Shown: positions 44,736 to 56,682, counted from the stretch's first letter. The stretch: DNA of 64,000 nt from Plotosus lineatus (GCA_024760905.1 CM045733.1:23337501-23401500); one strand, 5' to 3'. Notes: a model not told the origin generated them from the sequence alone. Program-made: numbers and translations.

Positions 44736-46594
44736 AGCCCAAAATTAAATTATTTCTTTTGTATTTCTATGTCAGTTAATAATTCTTATTAATAAACTGT
44801 AGCTTCTGTCTGTTTATTTGGTTTATCATATAACATTTTACTCTAATTCCTTGTCATCCCTGACAGTTAGTGGATTTTGGCAACTTTGGGGATCTTTATG
44901 AAGTATTATCCTTTTCTAATTAACTTTTAAGTCACCTTTTGCAGGCACTCCAGTTTAATAGCCAAATATACCACATAGTAGACACATGGCAGGAACAAAT
45001 GTTTCTTTATTTCTTATTTAGGGCAGTGGTGACCTTATCTGAAAAATACTTTTTAAAAATTGAGTTTTCATTTGGGGGAAAATAAACAGGGTTCTCCATC
45101 CATCAAATGTTTACAAATCAGCAGACCTAAGCAGGTTCCAGTACACCACTCACAGATCAACTGCATATGGAGGAAATAAATGTGTTAGGCTTCACCAACA
45201 CTAAAATGTGGTGTATCAGCATTCCTTCTTGCAGACTGCTTTATATGAAAATGGTTAAAACAATATATTTTATCTGCATAAAAGCAAAGAAAAGTATCAC
45301 AAATGAAAAACTATTAAGAAAAATAATTATATAGCACTATTTCCCAGAGGCATACCAGACTCAAAAGAGAATATTTATCCATCACTTGGAGTTATGCACG
45401 GTGGTCTTGAGAGATTTATTTCTGCACAGCTGCCATCTGTCTGTTTCTGATGATGTGATGCTTGTTGGGGATTCGTCCTCTTGCACAGAAGAATGTAAAT
45501 ACTGAGCTAGTCCATTAGCGCTCTGCAGAGCCACTCTGCTCATAAAGATAGCCATTTAATTAAGGTTTCTGTCTTAGGATGATGGGACTCAGCAATGTTG
45601 GCCAGAGGCACATGTCAGGAAATCTAGGCACTATAAGAATGCATCACAGTACTATTATTTCTCTGAGACAGGGTGTGCGGCTCCTTGGACGAGAACACTT
45701 TTGTGGTTGTATGCTGTCTACATATAATACCTAACCTAATATTGCCCAACTATTCTGGTATTATGTTCAATTTTTTGATCATATAATATAGTTTTCAACC
45801 AAAAAAAAAAGAAAATTGATCTAAACTAGAATTCGGTCTATTTCAATCAGAAAAGTGGAACTGTTAGATCCATAGCAGCTCCTCATCAGTGATCTCAAGG
45901 ATGATATTAAGACTGTCAATCAGACTTTGATGGCGGCCTGTGATGTTGCTTATTTTTTCATAATGTTCATCAGGAAATTTTCATTTGTGTCATTTTTGCT
46001 CTTTTATTTCCATCAAGCCATCAATTCTTTATCATATCAGTTATCCACCAGAGTAAAGGGGCGCTGGACACAACCCCAGCTGACTTCAGGGTCACACCAT
46101 GTCTCAATCAACTGAAGGCTCCCAGGTGATAGTTCTCTATCCAGCTGGGGTTTTGTTTTAAGTACCTCCATATGTCTGATGAACACGTGCAAAATAGTTC
46201 TGCTTAATTCCTATACGTTTCACAAGAGAACATTTTTGAAATAGAGTACCCTTAACCCCAATTTTATGAGTATGAATGAAATATAAGCACTTTTTACATT
46301 TTCAAAAGGTATGATCTTTCCAATAAAATGTTGGGAAGTGAAATTTGGTTTGGAAAATATTTAGAAACAGTACTGAGAGGTAAATAACAATCTGAATAGG
46401 CTTCCAACATATCACAGGGTCAACATAACCAGTAACACTTACATTCACACACATAGACAATTCAGAGTAACCATTACATCTTCATACTGTGTAAAGAATG
46501 CTTGTTAGCTTTTATATTTAAAAAATAATCCATAATAGTTTAGTTTTAATTTAATTTTCTTGTGTTTCTGTGTTGTGTATACTAGAACAGCAGA
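44732..46594. other. AT-rich DNA, nothing recognised
   Basis: The longest stretch without a recognisable repeat besides the one at 49286. Frames are short and without domain support. It could hold unique intergenic or intronic sequence. Confidence 0.5.
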
Positions 46595-46690
46595 GGCGGT
46601 ACAATGGCGCTTTGGTTAACATGTCTGCTTCGCAGCAGGAGGTCCTGGGTTTGAATTCTGGGCTCAGTCTCAAGCATTTCTCAGTCTCAC
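46595..46690 (+). mobile_element. tRNA-SINE head fragment
   Basis: GCGGTACAATGGCGCTTTGG, then GAGGTCCTGGGTTTGAATTC, then the sequence leaves the SINE pattern. It looks like a type C head cut short. Confidence 0.55.
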
Positions 46691-47136
46691 ACACAAACAT
46701 TCTAAACATTAACATAGATACTGTACTGGAATAATAATTGAAAAAGACTTTAATACAACAGTTCAGATGATTATTCCGCTTTAGGCACTTCAGAGAAAAC
46801 TGTCGTTTCTTCAGGAGAAAGTCTTATTTCTTCAGAATAGACATCCAACGTTTTCTATCGCTTAGCCAGAGAAGATGCGCAGCGTTTGAGTGGCATCATG
46901 GAGCTTAACTGGTAATTAAAATACACTAAAAAACGGCCCATTGACAAATTGTGCGTGAATGAGGAAAAAGGGGGCTTTACATCATCTCAACCAATCAATA
47001 GGAAGGAGTTACTGTACTTTTTTTTCTTCTTATGTTTCCAGTTAGTATAATTAAACGATTATTCTCCTCAGGCTGTCACTGTATTGAACAGTCCGCTCAA
47101 AGTTTCCTCTCTGGGATTATTCAGAGACATCCACCC
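46691..47136. other. Unassigned stretch
   Basis: No coding or repeat signature recognised. Confidence 0.5.
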
Positions 47137-47422
47137 ATTAGATTAAGATGGTTTGGACATAGATTGAGATGGTTTGGACATGTACAGTGGAGGGATAGTG
47201 AATATAATGGTAGTAGGTTGCTGAGGTTCATGCTGAGGTTGGAACTACCAGGCAGAAGGCCTAGAGGAAGACCAAAGAGAAGATTTATGGATGTGGTGAA
47301 GGAGGACGTAAAGGTTGTTGGTGTAAGAGAAGAAGATGCAGAGGATAGGGTGAGATGGAGGCAGATGATTTGCTGTGGCGACCCCTGAAGGGAGCAGCCA
47401 AAACGAAAAGAAGAAGAAGAAG
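47137..47422 (+). mobile_element. RTE-like LINE fragment with two small in-frame duplications
   Basis: 5'-truncated copy ending GAAGAAGAAGAAG, with ATCCACC on both sides (47129-47135 and 47423-47429). The open frame to 47388 contains RLRWFGH twice in tandem (21-bp duplication at about 47141-47182). LLRFMLRLELP contains a 12-bp duplication (about 47219-47242). Both keep the frame. Confidence 0.85.
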
Positions 47423-47859
47423 ATCCACCATGCCTCCAGGACATAATTGTTAGTTACCCAACCTTCAACTGAGGATAATGACTAGATCAAATAAAATGTA
47501 AAAATAAACTATATTTATTTTATTTTAGAGTTTAGTTTACTAAAATTTTAGTTTAGGTCTATATTCTTATGTTCCCATGAAGCATATCCTAAAATAATTA
47601 TTCGCAAGGTTGAGGGTACCTGAATACATGTGCCAACTCAAGAACATAACAGTATGATACAGGCAACTTAAGAGGACATGAACAACAAAGCATCAAATAA
47701 ATTTAGGTGAATTACTGTTGTTTAAAAACTGAATATTCAAACTTTCTTCATTGTCTTCCAATCACTATGGATTTCATTGAAAATCATGACTCACTTTCGG
47801 CTGCTCTTGTTAATTGGTGATGATTAAATGCAGTATTCTTTAAAGTAACATACTTTCAG
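47423..47859. other. Unassigned stretch
   Basis: No coding or repeat signature recognised. Confidence 0.5.
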
Positions 47860-47869
47860 TTAGATACCA

Positions 47870-48125
47870 CTGCGGCGAACTGGGTTATCAAAGGCGGGCC
47901 ATGTCTCTCACTGTCTATGGTGAGAGGTTCATGTAAAAGAACCATTGCTGACTGTCGTAAAGAGTAGCTGCAATGCCGTCAGCGTGTTTCTGTCCCTTGC
48001 TGAAGGGTTGTGTCAGGAAGGGCATCCGACGTAAAAACATATGCCAAATCAAACATGCGTCGCTGTGGTGACCCCTAAGAAAAAGGGACCAGCTGAAAGG
48101 AAAAGAAGAAGAAGACTACATACCA
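47870..48125 (+). mobile_element. Type B SINE, 5'-truncated, with duplication
   Basis: Starts at CTGCGGCGAACTGGG without a head. Body and B tail to AAGGAAAAGAAGAAG. Exact 10-bp duplication TTAGATACCA at 47860-47869 and 48126-48135. It shows that type B copies can be 5'-truncated like LINEs. Confidence 0.85.
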
Positions 48126-48135
48126 TTAGATACCA

Positions 48136-48739
48136 TTTAGCACTTCCGTGTTAAAGCAGTGACATTCAGCCAACATCTTTCGTATGGACTGGTCATTGTA
48201 GACATACCACAAGCTCCCATTTCAGACATGAACAATTTGTACTCCCCACTTCAAAGACGTTCATGGGAACAGGCAAAAGGTCTTTAGGAGCAGCATCAAG
48301 AGCAAAACATAGAGAAAGATAAAAGACATATATATATTCAGAAAGAAGATGTTAAAAGAGAGGGCGATATGAGAGATAAAAGATTCTCTTTGAACCCATT
48401 TCACTGAATTCCTGCAGCTCCCAAAGCATCTGTTAGATGTCAATAGATGCAGAATGCACAACCTTTAACCCAGTGGTGCAGTTTATTAAACTGATATCTA
48501 CATATACAAATGCAAAGAGATGGCTGTGCTTAGTATGAAACAAAATCATAATACCATAATATTTAAAAGTTTACTTTCAGTTATTTACTTTGCTAGAGTT
48601 GTATATATGCATTTACGTGTCATTATTTTGAGAGGGGTTTTCAGGGTTGAGATTAGTATATTATACCTTTACACAACCTTAAAAAAAATCAATATCCACT
48701 AAAGACTGTCTTTGAGTAGCAAGGATTCTCCAGTTTGCC
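48136..48739. other. AT-rich DNA, nothing recognised
   Basis: No coding or repeat signature recognised. Confidence 0.5.
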
Positions 48740-48829
48740 AACAAAAGCATAAGAGACAAACAAAAACAAAAAAAAAACAACCCAAAACCCCCCATCAAAA
48801 CGCCTTACATTTTTTATGTGAGGTGCACA

Positions 48830-48906
<77 letters not shown>

Positions 48907-49113
48907 TTATATTTTATGTATCTCTTATGCATTATTTTTGAATGTTTAATTGTTAATATAAGCATTTATAGCGACGAATATGTATTTATTGATATTATAT
49001 ACACATATACATGTACGTATACATCAGTCAGGGGGGTCGATTCTACTTCATGGAATTCGGCGGTCATGGAGGGATCTCGGTCCCAATTAACAGCGGAAAA
49101 TGAGAGATCCCTG
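48740..49113 (-). mobile_element. CAGGGATCCCT-family element, minus strand
   Basis: Reversed left end GGTCCCAATTAACAGCGG, then AAAATGAGAGATCCCTG, ends at 49113 before a TA. The (GT)n array at 48834-48903 occupies the family's internal CA position. Confidence 0.7.
48834..48903. repeat. (GT)n microsatellite inside the element
   Basis: About 35 GT units. Confidence 0.95.
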
Positions 49114-49185
49114 TAATTTAACAGTACAACATAGAAATACATTGTTTATATTGGAAAATATTATTTTAAAGTCACAATAATTTTA

Positions 49186-49285
49186 CAGGCCTTGCAATGA
49201 GCTAGCAAGCTGTTCAGGGTGTTCCCTGACTTCTGCTGGAGTCAGCTGCCCGAATTAGGATTAAGCGGTCTAGAAAACTGGTTGT
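49186..49285 (+). mobile_element. SINE 3' tail fragment (A/C module)
   Basis: GAGCTAGCAAGCTGTTCAGG and CGAATTAGGATTAAGCGG. Confidence 0.7.
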
Positions 49286-50978
49286 ATTGATGAAAAATGT
49301 GCTAAAAATTGTTAGCATTAGGGTTATCATTCTTTTTTAAAAAACTAGACGACCCAAAAAGTGAAAATTTAAATGCGTCTTTATTTTAATTTGTATGTTT
49401 TAATGGATGAATGCTAATATAGGGCTCTTCTTGTGGTTGCAGACATGAGCGGCTGAGCCTTTTTCTCTTCATGCCAAGTGCCCTATTGGCTCCTCAACTG
49501 TCTGGCAAACGTCTCTCTTTGCTTTTAACAACAGCAGAAACAGCACTTAAACAGCCCAGTCACACACTTCATCTCATCTGCACTCTGCTGATAAGTTTCC
49601 TAAATCCATCCGTTACTCAATCAAATGAGACCATCCCAGATGCCTTCAGAGAAGAGCTATTTACTTGTTGTTTACCACGTGATGAGCTGCAGAGTAGCTT
49701 TTTTTTTTTCTTTCTCACCTGCAATTAAGTAAAAGCTGCTAATAGCAGGCTGTTATAACTTTAGCATTGGGAGGGTGGGGTTTGTTTGTTTGTTTATTTT
49801 TTGTAAATGAACACTTATATTCGTAGAAAGATTTTGTCAAATTGAGAACGTTTATTAACAGTCTATGGATATATGATTTATAGTTCAGTAACTACACTAA
49901 ATACATATCTTTCTTCACATGAAAAATAAAACCCAGTTGGAAGAATTTTCAACGATGAAAGTGGAGAATAATGCAAGAAATTTGTCAGAAAAAAATTGAT
50001 GAATATTTCTGGTAGATATCGCCAAGCTTGTATCATTGATTGCATATCCTTGTGAATCGTCTGATTTTGTGTGACTTTGCCATAGATAATTGATAACTGC
50101 ACAGATGGAATGTCATTTGTATAGTCTTAAAGAAACACTTGTCATGATATGCTTATCCTCATAGATTATTTCTGTCAAAGTGAGGTACATGTATCCCTGG
50201 CGGTTTTACACTTTGTAATGGGACTACAGTGAGTTTGCTTGCAGGCTTGGTTCTCTGTTCAAGTGTTATGACCGAGCTTATAAAAAAAAAAAAAAAAAAA
50301 AAAACACCTATCCAAATCCATTTGTATCATGCTGGTCCAGCTGGCCATTTGTCCCAACTCAATTGATCCAGATGATCATAATTTTTTGTTTAATAACAGG
50401 TTTCTTTAAAACTAGTGAAGTGCATCAAAGTTACAGCAAGGACTGATGGCAAACCTCACCAAACAATGACAAAACTGTACCATAACTAAATAGTGTTTCC
50501 TACTATGGACAGATATCTCTGAAGATGTTTTAACACAAGGACATCAAGACTACTTTCCCTCACTCGGTTTTCAAAAATTGCTGGGAAGCTTCTTTTATTA
50601 CAATTTCCTGCATTTTCAGAAGAAGAAAGCACTGAGACAGTGCTCGAGGGTGCACTTCAGGGTCCACTTTGTTTTGAAAAGAGAAAAAGGACGCAATTGT
50701 TTCCAATAGTGGATTAGACAACTGGAGGTGCCATGTGCTAGCCATGATTTTTAATGCATGAAATAATTAGTAAGCATTAAGGACTATACTGAAATAGTTA
50801 CTGCTTGTGACTGCTTTTGATTGATTTAGTAATCCACCTACTGTCTCTGCTGCTTATTCGTCAAGGTAGTTGGAGCCAATCCCAGATCACTTCAAGAAAG
50901 TGTAACTCTATGATATTACTCAATTACTCATCACTGATTTTAATAATATTAAACAGAATGTGAATGCATATATGTATA
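49286..50978. other. Largely unassigned 1.7 kb
   Basis: Frames at 49471-49728 (+) and 50560-50745 (-) lack domains or splice sites I can defend. An A tract lies at 50282-50304. Confidence 0.45.
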
Positions 50979-51170
50979 CAGTGGCACCTTGCCTTACGAG
51001 TGTCCCTTATAACGAATTTTCCATGATACAAGCTTCGATCCCACAAAAATCTGCCCCATCCAACAAGCAAAATTTTGATTTACAAGCTCTGCTGGGGAAA
51101 TGGCTTTTCCGGGCCGATTAGCCTCGTATTCTTCTTTGTGTATTCCTCCATGCTCCGAGAACGCCTTGTG

Positions 51171-51496
51171 CAGTGCTTCTCAATTATTTTCTGTGACACC
51201 CCCTCTAGGAAGAAAAATAAAAAACATGCCACGACCCCCTCCCCACCCCAGCTCCCCGCATGCAACTATAAATAGTGTTTACTGCACTTCATTTTGTTTG
51301 CTTGGTGCTTTTTCCCTATACCATAATGCGACAATGAGAGCACCACTGCCAACTACTGGAGTGGATGCGCAATTACACTTAATTGTAGTACAGTGTGGCA
51401 AAAAAGCATGTTCCCCAGGGTCATACATGACCCCCCCGCCCCCGGCATCACACCTCACCACCAAGTGGGGCACACCACAGTATTTGAGAAGCACTG
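51171..51496 (+). mobile_element. hAT-type MITE with 8-bp duplication
   Basis: Ends CAGTGCTTCTCAATTATT and AGTATTTGAGAAGCACTG are inverted (CAGTGCTTCTCAA on each side), typical of hAT elements. The 8-bp flanks GCCTTGTG (51163-51170) and ACCTTGTG (51497-51504) differ at one base. At 326 bp it has no transposase. Confidence 0.85.
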
Positions 51497-51544
51497 ACCT
51501 TGTGGGAGGTCACCACGAGCCTTTTCTTGCTGGCATTCATAGCA

Positions 51545-53129
51545 TCATTTTAACCACCGGTTAACCCCTAACAGCTGGTTAAATTTTTAACCCACCGATA
51601 GCTAACCGACCTTTAAATATGCATTGTTCAAAACATGGTTAGTCACGTCGTTAGTTAAAGTTGCCGTCAAAGTTAACAGTGTGGTTAACGTTACTGGTTA
51701 GCACTAAGGGGTCATTCAACATTTTCAACATTTTCCTAAGTGTACAAAACATACGCAAAGGGGGGAGGGGATAAGATGTCTGTGTACGCTTTTTAATATT
51801 ATAAAAATGTCGATCAACAGTAATACATACGCTTGTGATTTTTTTTGTTTGTTTTTTTGTGCGTGTCCGTTTGAAACTCTCAATGCGCGATTCGCCAACC
51901 ACCTGTGGTGTTGCATATCTGTCTTCTGAAACATCAGAAGGCAGCTGATCAAGGGCATAGGGTGGTGGGGTGTACAGGGTACATGTGCACCCCCCACAGC
52001 AGGAGTTGAGTTCCGCTGGACAAGAAATTATGTGTATTCACAATCTTATAAATAAACTTAATGACTGTTATTGAAGAGAAAGTCGGAGATAAGTTCCACA
52101 TGACTAGAGTCAGGAAGTAAACCAGAAGTTAATATGTAATGAGCATGTGCACGCCCGAGCTGACCAATCAACAAACATAATATTATCAGTCAGAAATAAT
52201 AGCTGAACACTGTCAATCAAACAAAGTGTGAGTGTGAGAATAAAGCACAGTTTGTTAGTCCCGCCTCCGGCTCCTGCACATGTGTTAGAACACAAACATT
52301 GACGCACAGAGAATGAATAGCTAAAATAATCATAAGCCATCCAGCCTGTATCTGCAGCCTAATGCTCAGTATTTTTATAAAATATATTTTAATAATATAG
52401 ATAAAAATATAATAAATAAAAATAATAAAATATATAAAAATAGTATGTCTTTGTACTGTAAATATGTATTAATATTTGTTTTTGCCTTTGAATAGATAAA
52501 TAACTTTAGCTCAATTTTTAAATGTATTTATCACATGTACTTGCAGATGTAGTTTGAAATATATTTGAGAATGTTTTTGGTTGAACTATAATATTAATAA
52601 TACTTTTAAGAATCCATCCTCAATTTGTCACAGTTGGCGATTGTCAGTCGGCCAAGAAATAAAGTCGTTACGGCCCTTCGCTTTTATGCCAGTGGGAGCT
52701 TTCTACAGGTGGTTGGGGACACCAACACTTGCAGTTCGACAGTCAGCGTGTGGCCCCTATTCGTGGGACACTGCAAATCACCTCCCAGCACATTGCACAG
52801 GTACGCAATTGACCCTCCTCCAAACTGGTAGCAGATTCTTAATTCTTCGTCTGAAAAAGCAGCTATGTCATAATCAAGCCCACGGTACACTCTGTCCTTA
52901 CGCCTCTGATGCGGCATCATGAATGCAGCGTTAGTCATGAATGCCATCTTGCAAGTTAACCACACTGTTAAAAATCTGACGGCGGTCATTAGGTGTGTTA
53001 ACTTTAACGTCAAGTTAAATAAAGTTAACTGAGTTTTGAACAACAAGATAACGGCAGCGTTAAATTTAACGGTCGGTTAACTCTACTTAACCAGTGGTTC
53101 AAAAATAACTGTTTTGAACAACCGGCCCC
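51545..53129 (-). mobile_element. PIF/Harbinger transposon relic
   Basis: Long AT-rich inverted arms surround a transposase fragment. 51583-51700 (GCTAACCGACC, TTGTTCAAAACA, AGTTAACAGTGTGGTTAAC) is mirrored by 52950-53125 (GTTAACCACACTGTTA, GGTCGGTTAACTC). The right end is TTTTGAACAACCGGCCCC (to 53129); the left end is unclear. A target-site triplet could not be confirmed. Confidence 0.6.
52666..52960 (-). pseudogene. PIF/Harbinger transposase N-terminus with internal inversion
   Basis: On the minus strand 52960-52723 encodes MPHQRRKDRVYRGLDYD, ELRICYQFGGGSIAYLCNVL and GGDLQCPTNRGHTLTVELQVL. These match the N-terminal part of HARBI1-type transposases (RYRF...I..L...LG.DL..PT.R.HAL....QVL). 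The expected continuation is instead on the plus strand at about 52668-52722 (TALRFYASGSFLQVVGD). The segment after QVL has therefore been inverted. Catalytic DDE residues are absent. Confidence 0.7.
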
Positions 53130-53339
53130 AGGAGTTCAACTCCTCCTGGATGGGACGCTAGCCCATTGCAGATTACCTTCCCAGTATATTTTTACTGGTG
53201 CCCATTTATACTGCTGGGTGAACAGAGGCACACTTGTGATTAATACCTTGTCTTAGCACAGTGGGGGTCTAACAGGGATTTGAACACAAAACCCTCCAAT
53301 CATGAGCCCAGCACCCACACCACTACACCGCTGGTCCCA
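53126..53339 (-). mobile_element. V-SINE-like tRNA-SINE, 3' end missing
   Basis: Same blocks as at 44032: CCAGGAGTTCAACTCCTCC, GGATGGGACGCTAGCCC, TTTTTACTGGTGCCC, TTTATACTGCTGGGTGAAC and head CACTACACCGCTGGTCCC. Confidence 0.75.
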
Positions 53340-53632
53340 CTGAAGGGTGAGTTGACTTATTGTTTATTCTTGTTTTATTTTTTAATTAATTTTATCAATG
53401 TGAATGTACATTTATTATTATTATGGAATATATTTTTTGGTTTTACATATTTATCTTTAATATATTAGAGCAAATATACATGTTTGTGGCAGGTTATATG
53501 AGTTTGGGAGGGGGTTGGAATGGATTAATTGGTTTTCTGTTATTTCTTATGGGAATTATTGTTTCATCTAACAAACTTTTCAGGTTACGAGCTTGCCCTC
53601 GGAATGGATTAAATTTAGAAGAGATCGATTAA

Positions 53633-54226
53633 ATTATTTTGAGGTTGCATACCTGATTAATGGAGTACACCTTCAGTGACATGCTGACTGTACTCTGAAC
53701 TAGGAAATCAAGAAGGACATGTGCTTTTTATTTAAAGAACTCCTATGAAGACATGGGGACAACACTGGTAGTACCACTTTTGATGTGTGATGATCATGCA
53801 GTATGAAGGAAGGAGTGCAATTAGGGAGGATAATAGTTAATCTCTTTTTAAATTGGAAAGTGTTTGTGCAGTTAGCCCACTGACCCAACCAATTTCCTAT
53901 TTACAATCCCTCTGTAATGCAAATTGGACAGAATTATGTTCACACAGAAACAAGAAGTCACGTCCTTGAGCATGAAAGAAAAAGAGCATAAAATAATTAA
54001 TCTGGATGCGGCTATAAGGCTGTTTGTTTGGATCTGGTTGGTCTAGGCCTTGTTTTTAAAAATTAGGTTTTACTGTTGGTGAGATTGCTTGAACAGTTTC
54101 GGAACATCGGAAGAAAGATCTGATATCAGCAGACAGTAATTTGGAGAAAATTTATTTGTTGGACAGATCCTTTACTCCTGCTCTGCTTTTCTTGCCCCTT
54201 TGTATTCGAGAAACAACCTTCAAACT
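53633..54226. other. Unassigned stretch
   Basis: No coding or repeat signature recognised. Confidence 0.5.
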
Positions 54227-54553
54227 GGGCAGCGATGGGTAAGGTGCTGGATTACCAATCCCAAGGTTCGTGGCTCAAGCCCCACTGTCAGTGGTTCTCA
54301 CTACTGCCCCCTCCCCCAGTGCAGCTAACTGGGTTATCAAAGGCCAGCCATGTCTCTCATTGTCTATGTTGAGAGGCTGTAAAAGAACCATTGCTGACTT
54401 TCATAAGAATAAGATGCACAGCCGTCAGTGTGTTTCTGCACCGCAATGATGTCCAGGGTGTACTCTGCCCTCACCCAGAGTCAGCAGATGGGCACCAGCT
54501 TCCCCGTGACCCTAATTACGGTTAAGCGGTTCATAGAATAAATAAATGAATCT
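54227..54553 (+). mobile_element. Type A SINE, variant head
   Basis: Head GGGCAGCGATGGGTAAGG with TTACCAATCCCAAGG and CTCAAGCCCCACTG, then shared body and A tail (CCCTAATTACGGTTAAGCGG). Confidence 0.8.
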
Positions 54554-54561
54554 TCAAGCTA

Positions 54562-54901
54562 AGGGGCAGTGGTGGTCTAGTGGTATAAGATGCCAGATCG
54601 CTGATCCAAAGGATGGGGGTTCGAGTCCCACTCTCCACAAGGTTGTCACTGCCCCCAAGTGCAGCGAACAGGGTTATCAAAGGCCAGCCATGTCTCTCAC
54701 TGGCTATGGTGTGAGGCATGTAAAAGAACCATTGCTGACTTTCAACAAGAGTAGGCTACAAAGCCGTCAGTGTGTTTCCGCCCTGCGATTGCCTGGCGAG
54801 CTGTCCAGGGTGTACTCTGCCCTCGCCCTGAGTTGGCTGAGATGGGCACCAGCCTCCCCGTGACCCTAATTAAGATGAAGCGGTTACAGAAAATGATGAT
54901 G
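54562..54901 (+). mobile_element. Type A SINE, full length, 12-bp duplication
   Basis: Head to A tail. Flanked by ATCTTCAAGCTA (54550-54561) and ATCTCCAAGCTA (54902-54913), one mismatch. It inserted directly behind the previous type A copy. Confidence 0.9.
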
Positions 54902-55077
54902 ATCTCCAAGCTAGTGTTCTCATTTGAGTCTGATTCCTCTCAATGCATTTTAAAAACTTCTCACAGAAATGATAAAATCGCGAACCAAGAACGGTAAAAG
55001 AAAATATATGTAGCGATTGATTCATTTTTGCTTTGATTGCTGAAAAAATTGATCGCTGATGTGAAAAATAGTTATTC

Positions 55078-55490
55078 ATTCATTACTTTTCTGAACCGCT
55101 TAATCCTAATTATGGTTGCAGGAAGGCTGGCACCCATCTCAGCCGCCTCTGGTCGAGGGCAGAGTACACCCTGGAAAGCTCGGCAGGCTATCACAGGGCA
55201 GAAACGCACTGATGGTTATGCAGCTACGTTGACGAAAGTCAGCAATGGTTCTTTTACGTCAGGGATGCTCAATCCTGCTCCTGGAGATCTACCTTCCAGA
55301 AGGCATTCACTCCAACCCTAATCATGCCACCTAACCATCCAATCATCTAATCAAGACCTGACTGGAGCTTACATGTTGCATGGGCCATATTAGGGTTGGA
55401 GATAAAGTCATCTGGAAGGTAGATCTCCACCGATTGAGCACCCCGGTTTTACATGAACCTCACACCATAGACAGCGAGAGACATGGGGGC
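55078..55490 (-). mobile_element. Type A SINE, minus, interrupted by a MITE
   Basis: Two pieces (55078-55257 and 55447-55490): reversed A tail (CTGAACCGCTTAATCC), body (GAAAGTCAGCAATGGTTC), then after the MITE ACATGAACCTCACACC and GAGAGACATGG. The head is missing. Confidence 0.8.
55258..55446. mobile_element. 189-bp MITE inside a SINE
   Basis: Ends GTCAGGGATGCTCAATCC...GGAGATCTACCTTCC and GGAAGGTAGATCTCC...GATTGAGCACCCCGG are inverted. TTTTAC on each side (55252-55257 and 55447-55452) is the duplicated target. No coding capacity; superfamily not assigned. Confidence 0.8.
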
Positions 55491-56092
55491 AACGAACATC
55501 TATGACGAACCAAATAATGTTTAAAAAAGAATCATGCCTTCCAACTATGTGAATGGTGATCCACACCGCTTCACTCATTATGGAAAGTTGTAGCCAATCT
55601 ATTACCTTTAAGAAGCAAAGTAAATTAACCAGATTATCAAATCTGCATGGCTTTGGACTGTAGGTGGAAACCCATGCAGCCATGGGGAGAAGATGCAAAC
55701 TTCTTATAGGAAGGCCACAGGTTTGAAAGGTTTTCCTGCTAAAAAAAACCAATGGTGCTAACCTCTGCTTCCATAATCCTCAGCCCTCTCCCTTCTCTTT
55801 CGGTGTTCTCGTACTTTCTATCACTCAGTGTGTTTCTTCTGTGTATTTTTTCACAGCAGTATGTGAGGCTCTTGCACTTGTGAGTGATTGATGGCATACC
55901 TGAAATCTTTGAATCGCTTCATGGACCACTCAAGTCGGACCTGTAGAATGCCAATCAAACAGTACAGGATAACAGCCTCCCTTACGCATTTCAAATACTT
56001 TAATGCACTGGTGAATAATGTCCTTTGGGATTTCATCAACTATTGTGCCTTCATCTACACGGATGTCATTGTCATTTTTCCTTGCAATTCCC

Positions 56093-56096
<4 letters not shown>
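55491..56096. other. Mostly unassigned, with an old SINE trace
   Basis: 55590-55765 has faint reversed type C blocks (GGACTGTAGGTGGAAACCC, GATGCAAACTTCTTATAGG, GGTGCTAACCTCTGC). The rest is unassigned. Confidence 0.45.

Positions 56097-56176
<80 letters not shown>
56097..56176. repeat. (AC)n microsatellite
   Basis: About 39 CA units, uninterrupted. Confidence 0.95.
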
Positions 56177-56177
<1 letters not shown>

Positions 56178-56425
56178 TTCCAAAAAAACAATGTGGTCAT
56201 CAGATGTTCATTTTATGTTTCCTTGATCAGTTTAATCAGTCACATTCACTAAAGATGGAAAAGTCAATAAAGATCCTGTCAAAGCAGTAGTAGAATGGTC
56301 CAAGCCCACTTCCATTAATCTGGACCTCTTAATAGTGAGGCTCCCTTGAAGTAGTTCAAGAACTGATTAACCTCAACATCCTTTTCTAATAGAATCCAAC
56401 CTTTCCAGCAATGCATCGCCATTCA

Positions 56426-56682
56426 TTCTTTTATTTTCATTCATTTTCTGTAACCACTTAATCCTAATTAGGGTCCTGGGGAGGCTGGTGATCATCCCAC
56501 CTGACTCTGGATGAGGGCAGAGTACACCCTGGATGGCTCGCCAGGCCATCACAGGGCGGAAACACACTGACGGTTATGCAGCTACTCATGTCGAAAGTCA
56601 GCAATGGTTCTTTTACAGCCTCACGCCATAGACAGTGAGAGACATGGCCAGCCTTTCATAACCCAGTTAGCTGCACTGGGAG
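56426..56682 (-). mobile_element. Type A SINE, minus, head truncated
   Basis: Reversed A tail (CTGTAACCACTTAATCC), GCCAGGCCATCACAGGGCGG, body to CCCAGTTAGCTGCACTGGG. Imperfect GCATCG-ATTCA flanks may be a target duplication. Confidence 0.8.

Larger units (their letters stand above)
50979..53632 (+). mobile_element. Tigger-type element invaded by three other elements
   Basis: Left end CAGTGGCACCTTGCCTTACG after a TA (50977-50978). The 3' part at about 53515-53625 has ATGGATTAATTGGTTTTC, TTTCTTATGGGAATTATTG, GGTTACGAGCTTGCC and CGGAATGGATTAAATT, the usual order near a Tigger 3' end. The last 20 or so bases of the right end are gone. In between lie a hAT MITE (51171-51496), a PIF/Harbinger relic (about 51545-53129) and a V-SINE (53126-53339). 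Confidence 0.65.

Noticed and set aside
49471..49728. 85-codon frame with hydrophobic stretches
   Set aside because: Poly-T at its end creates the Phe run; no signal or domain can be defended.
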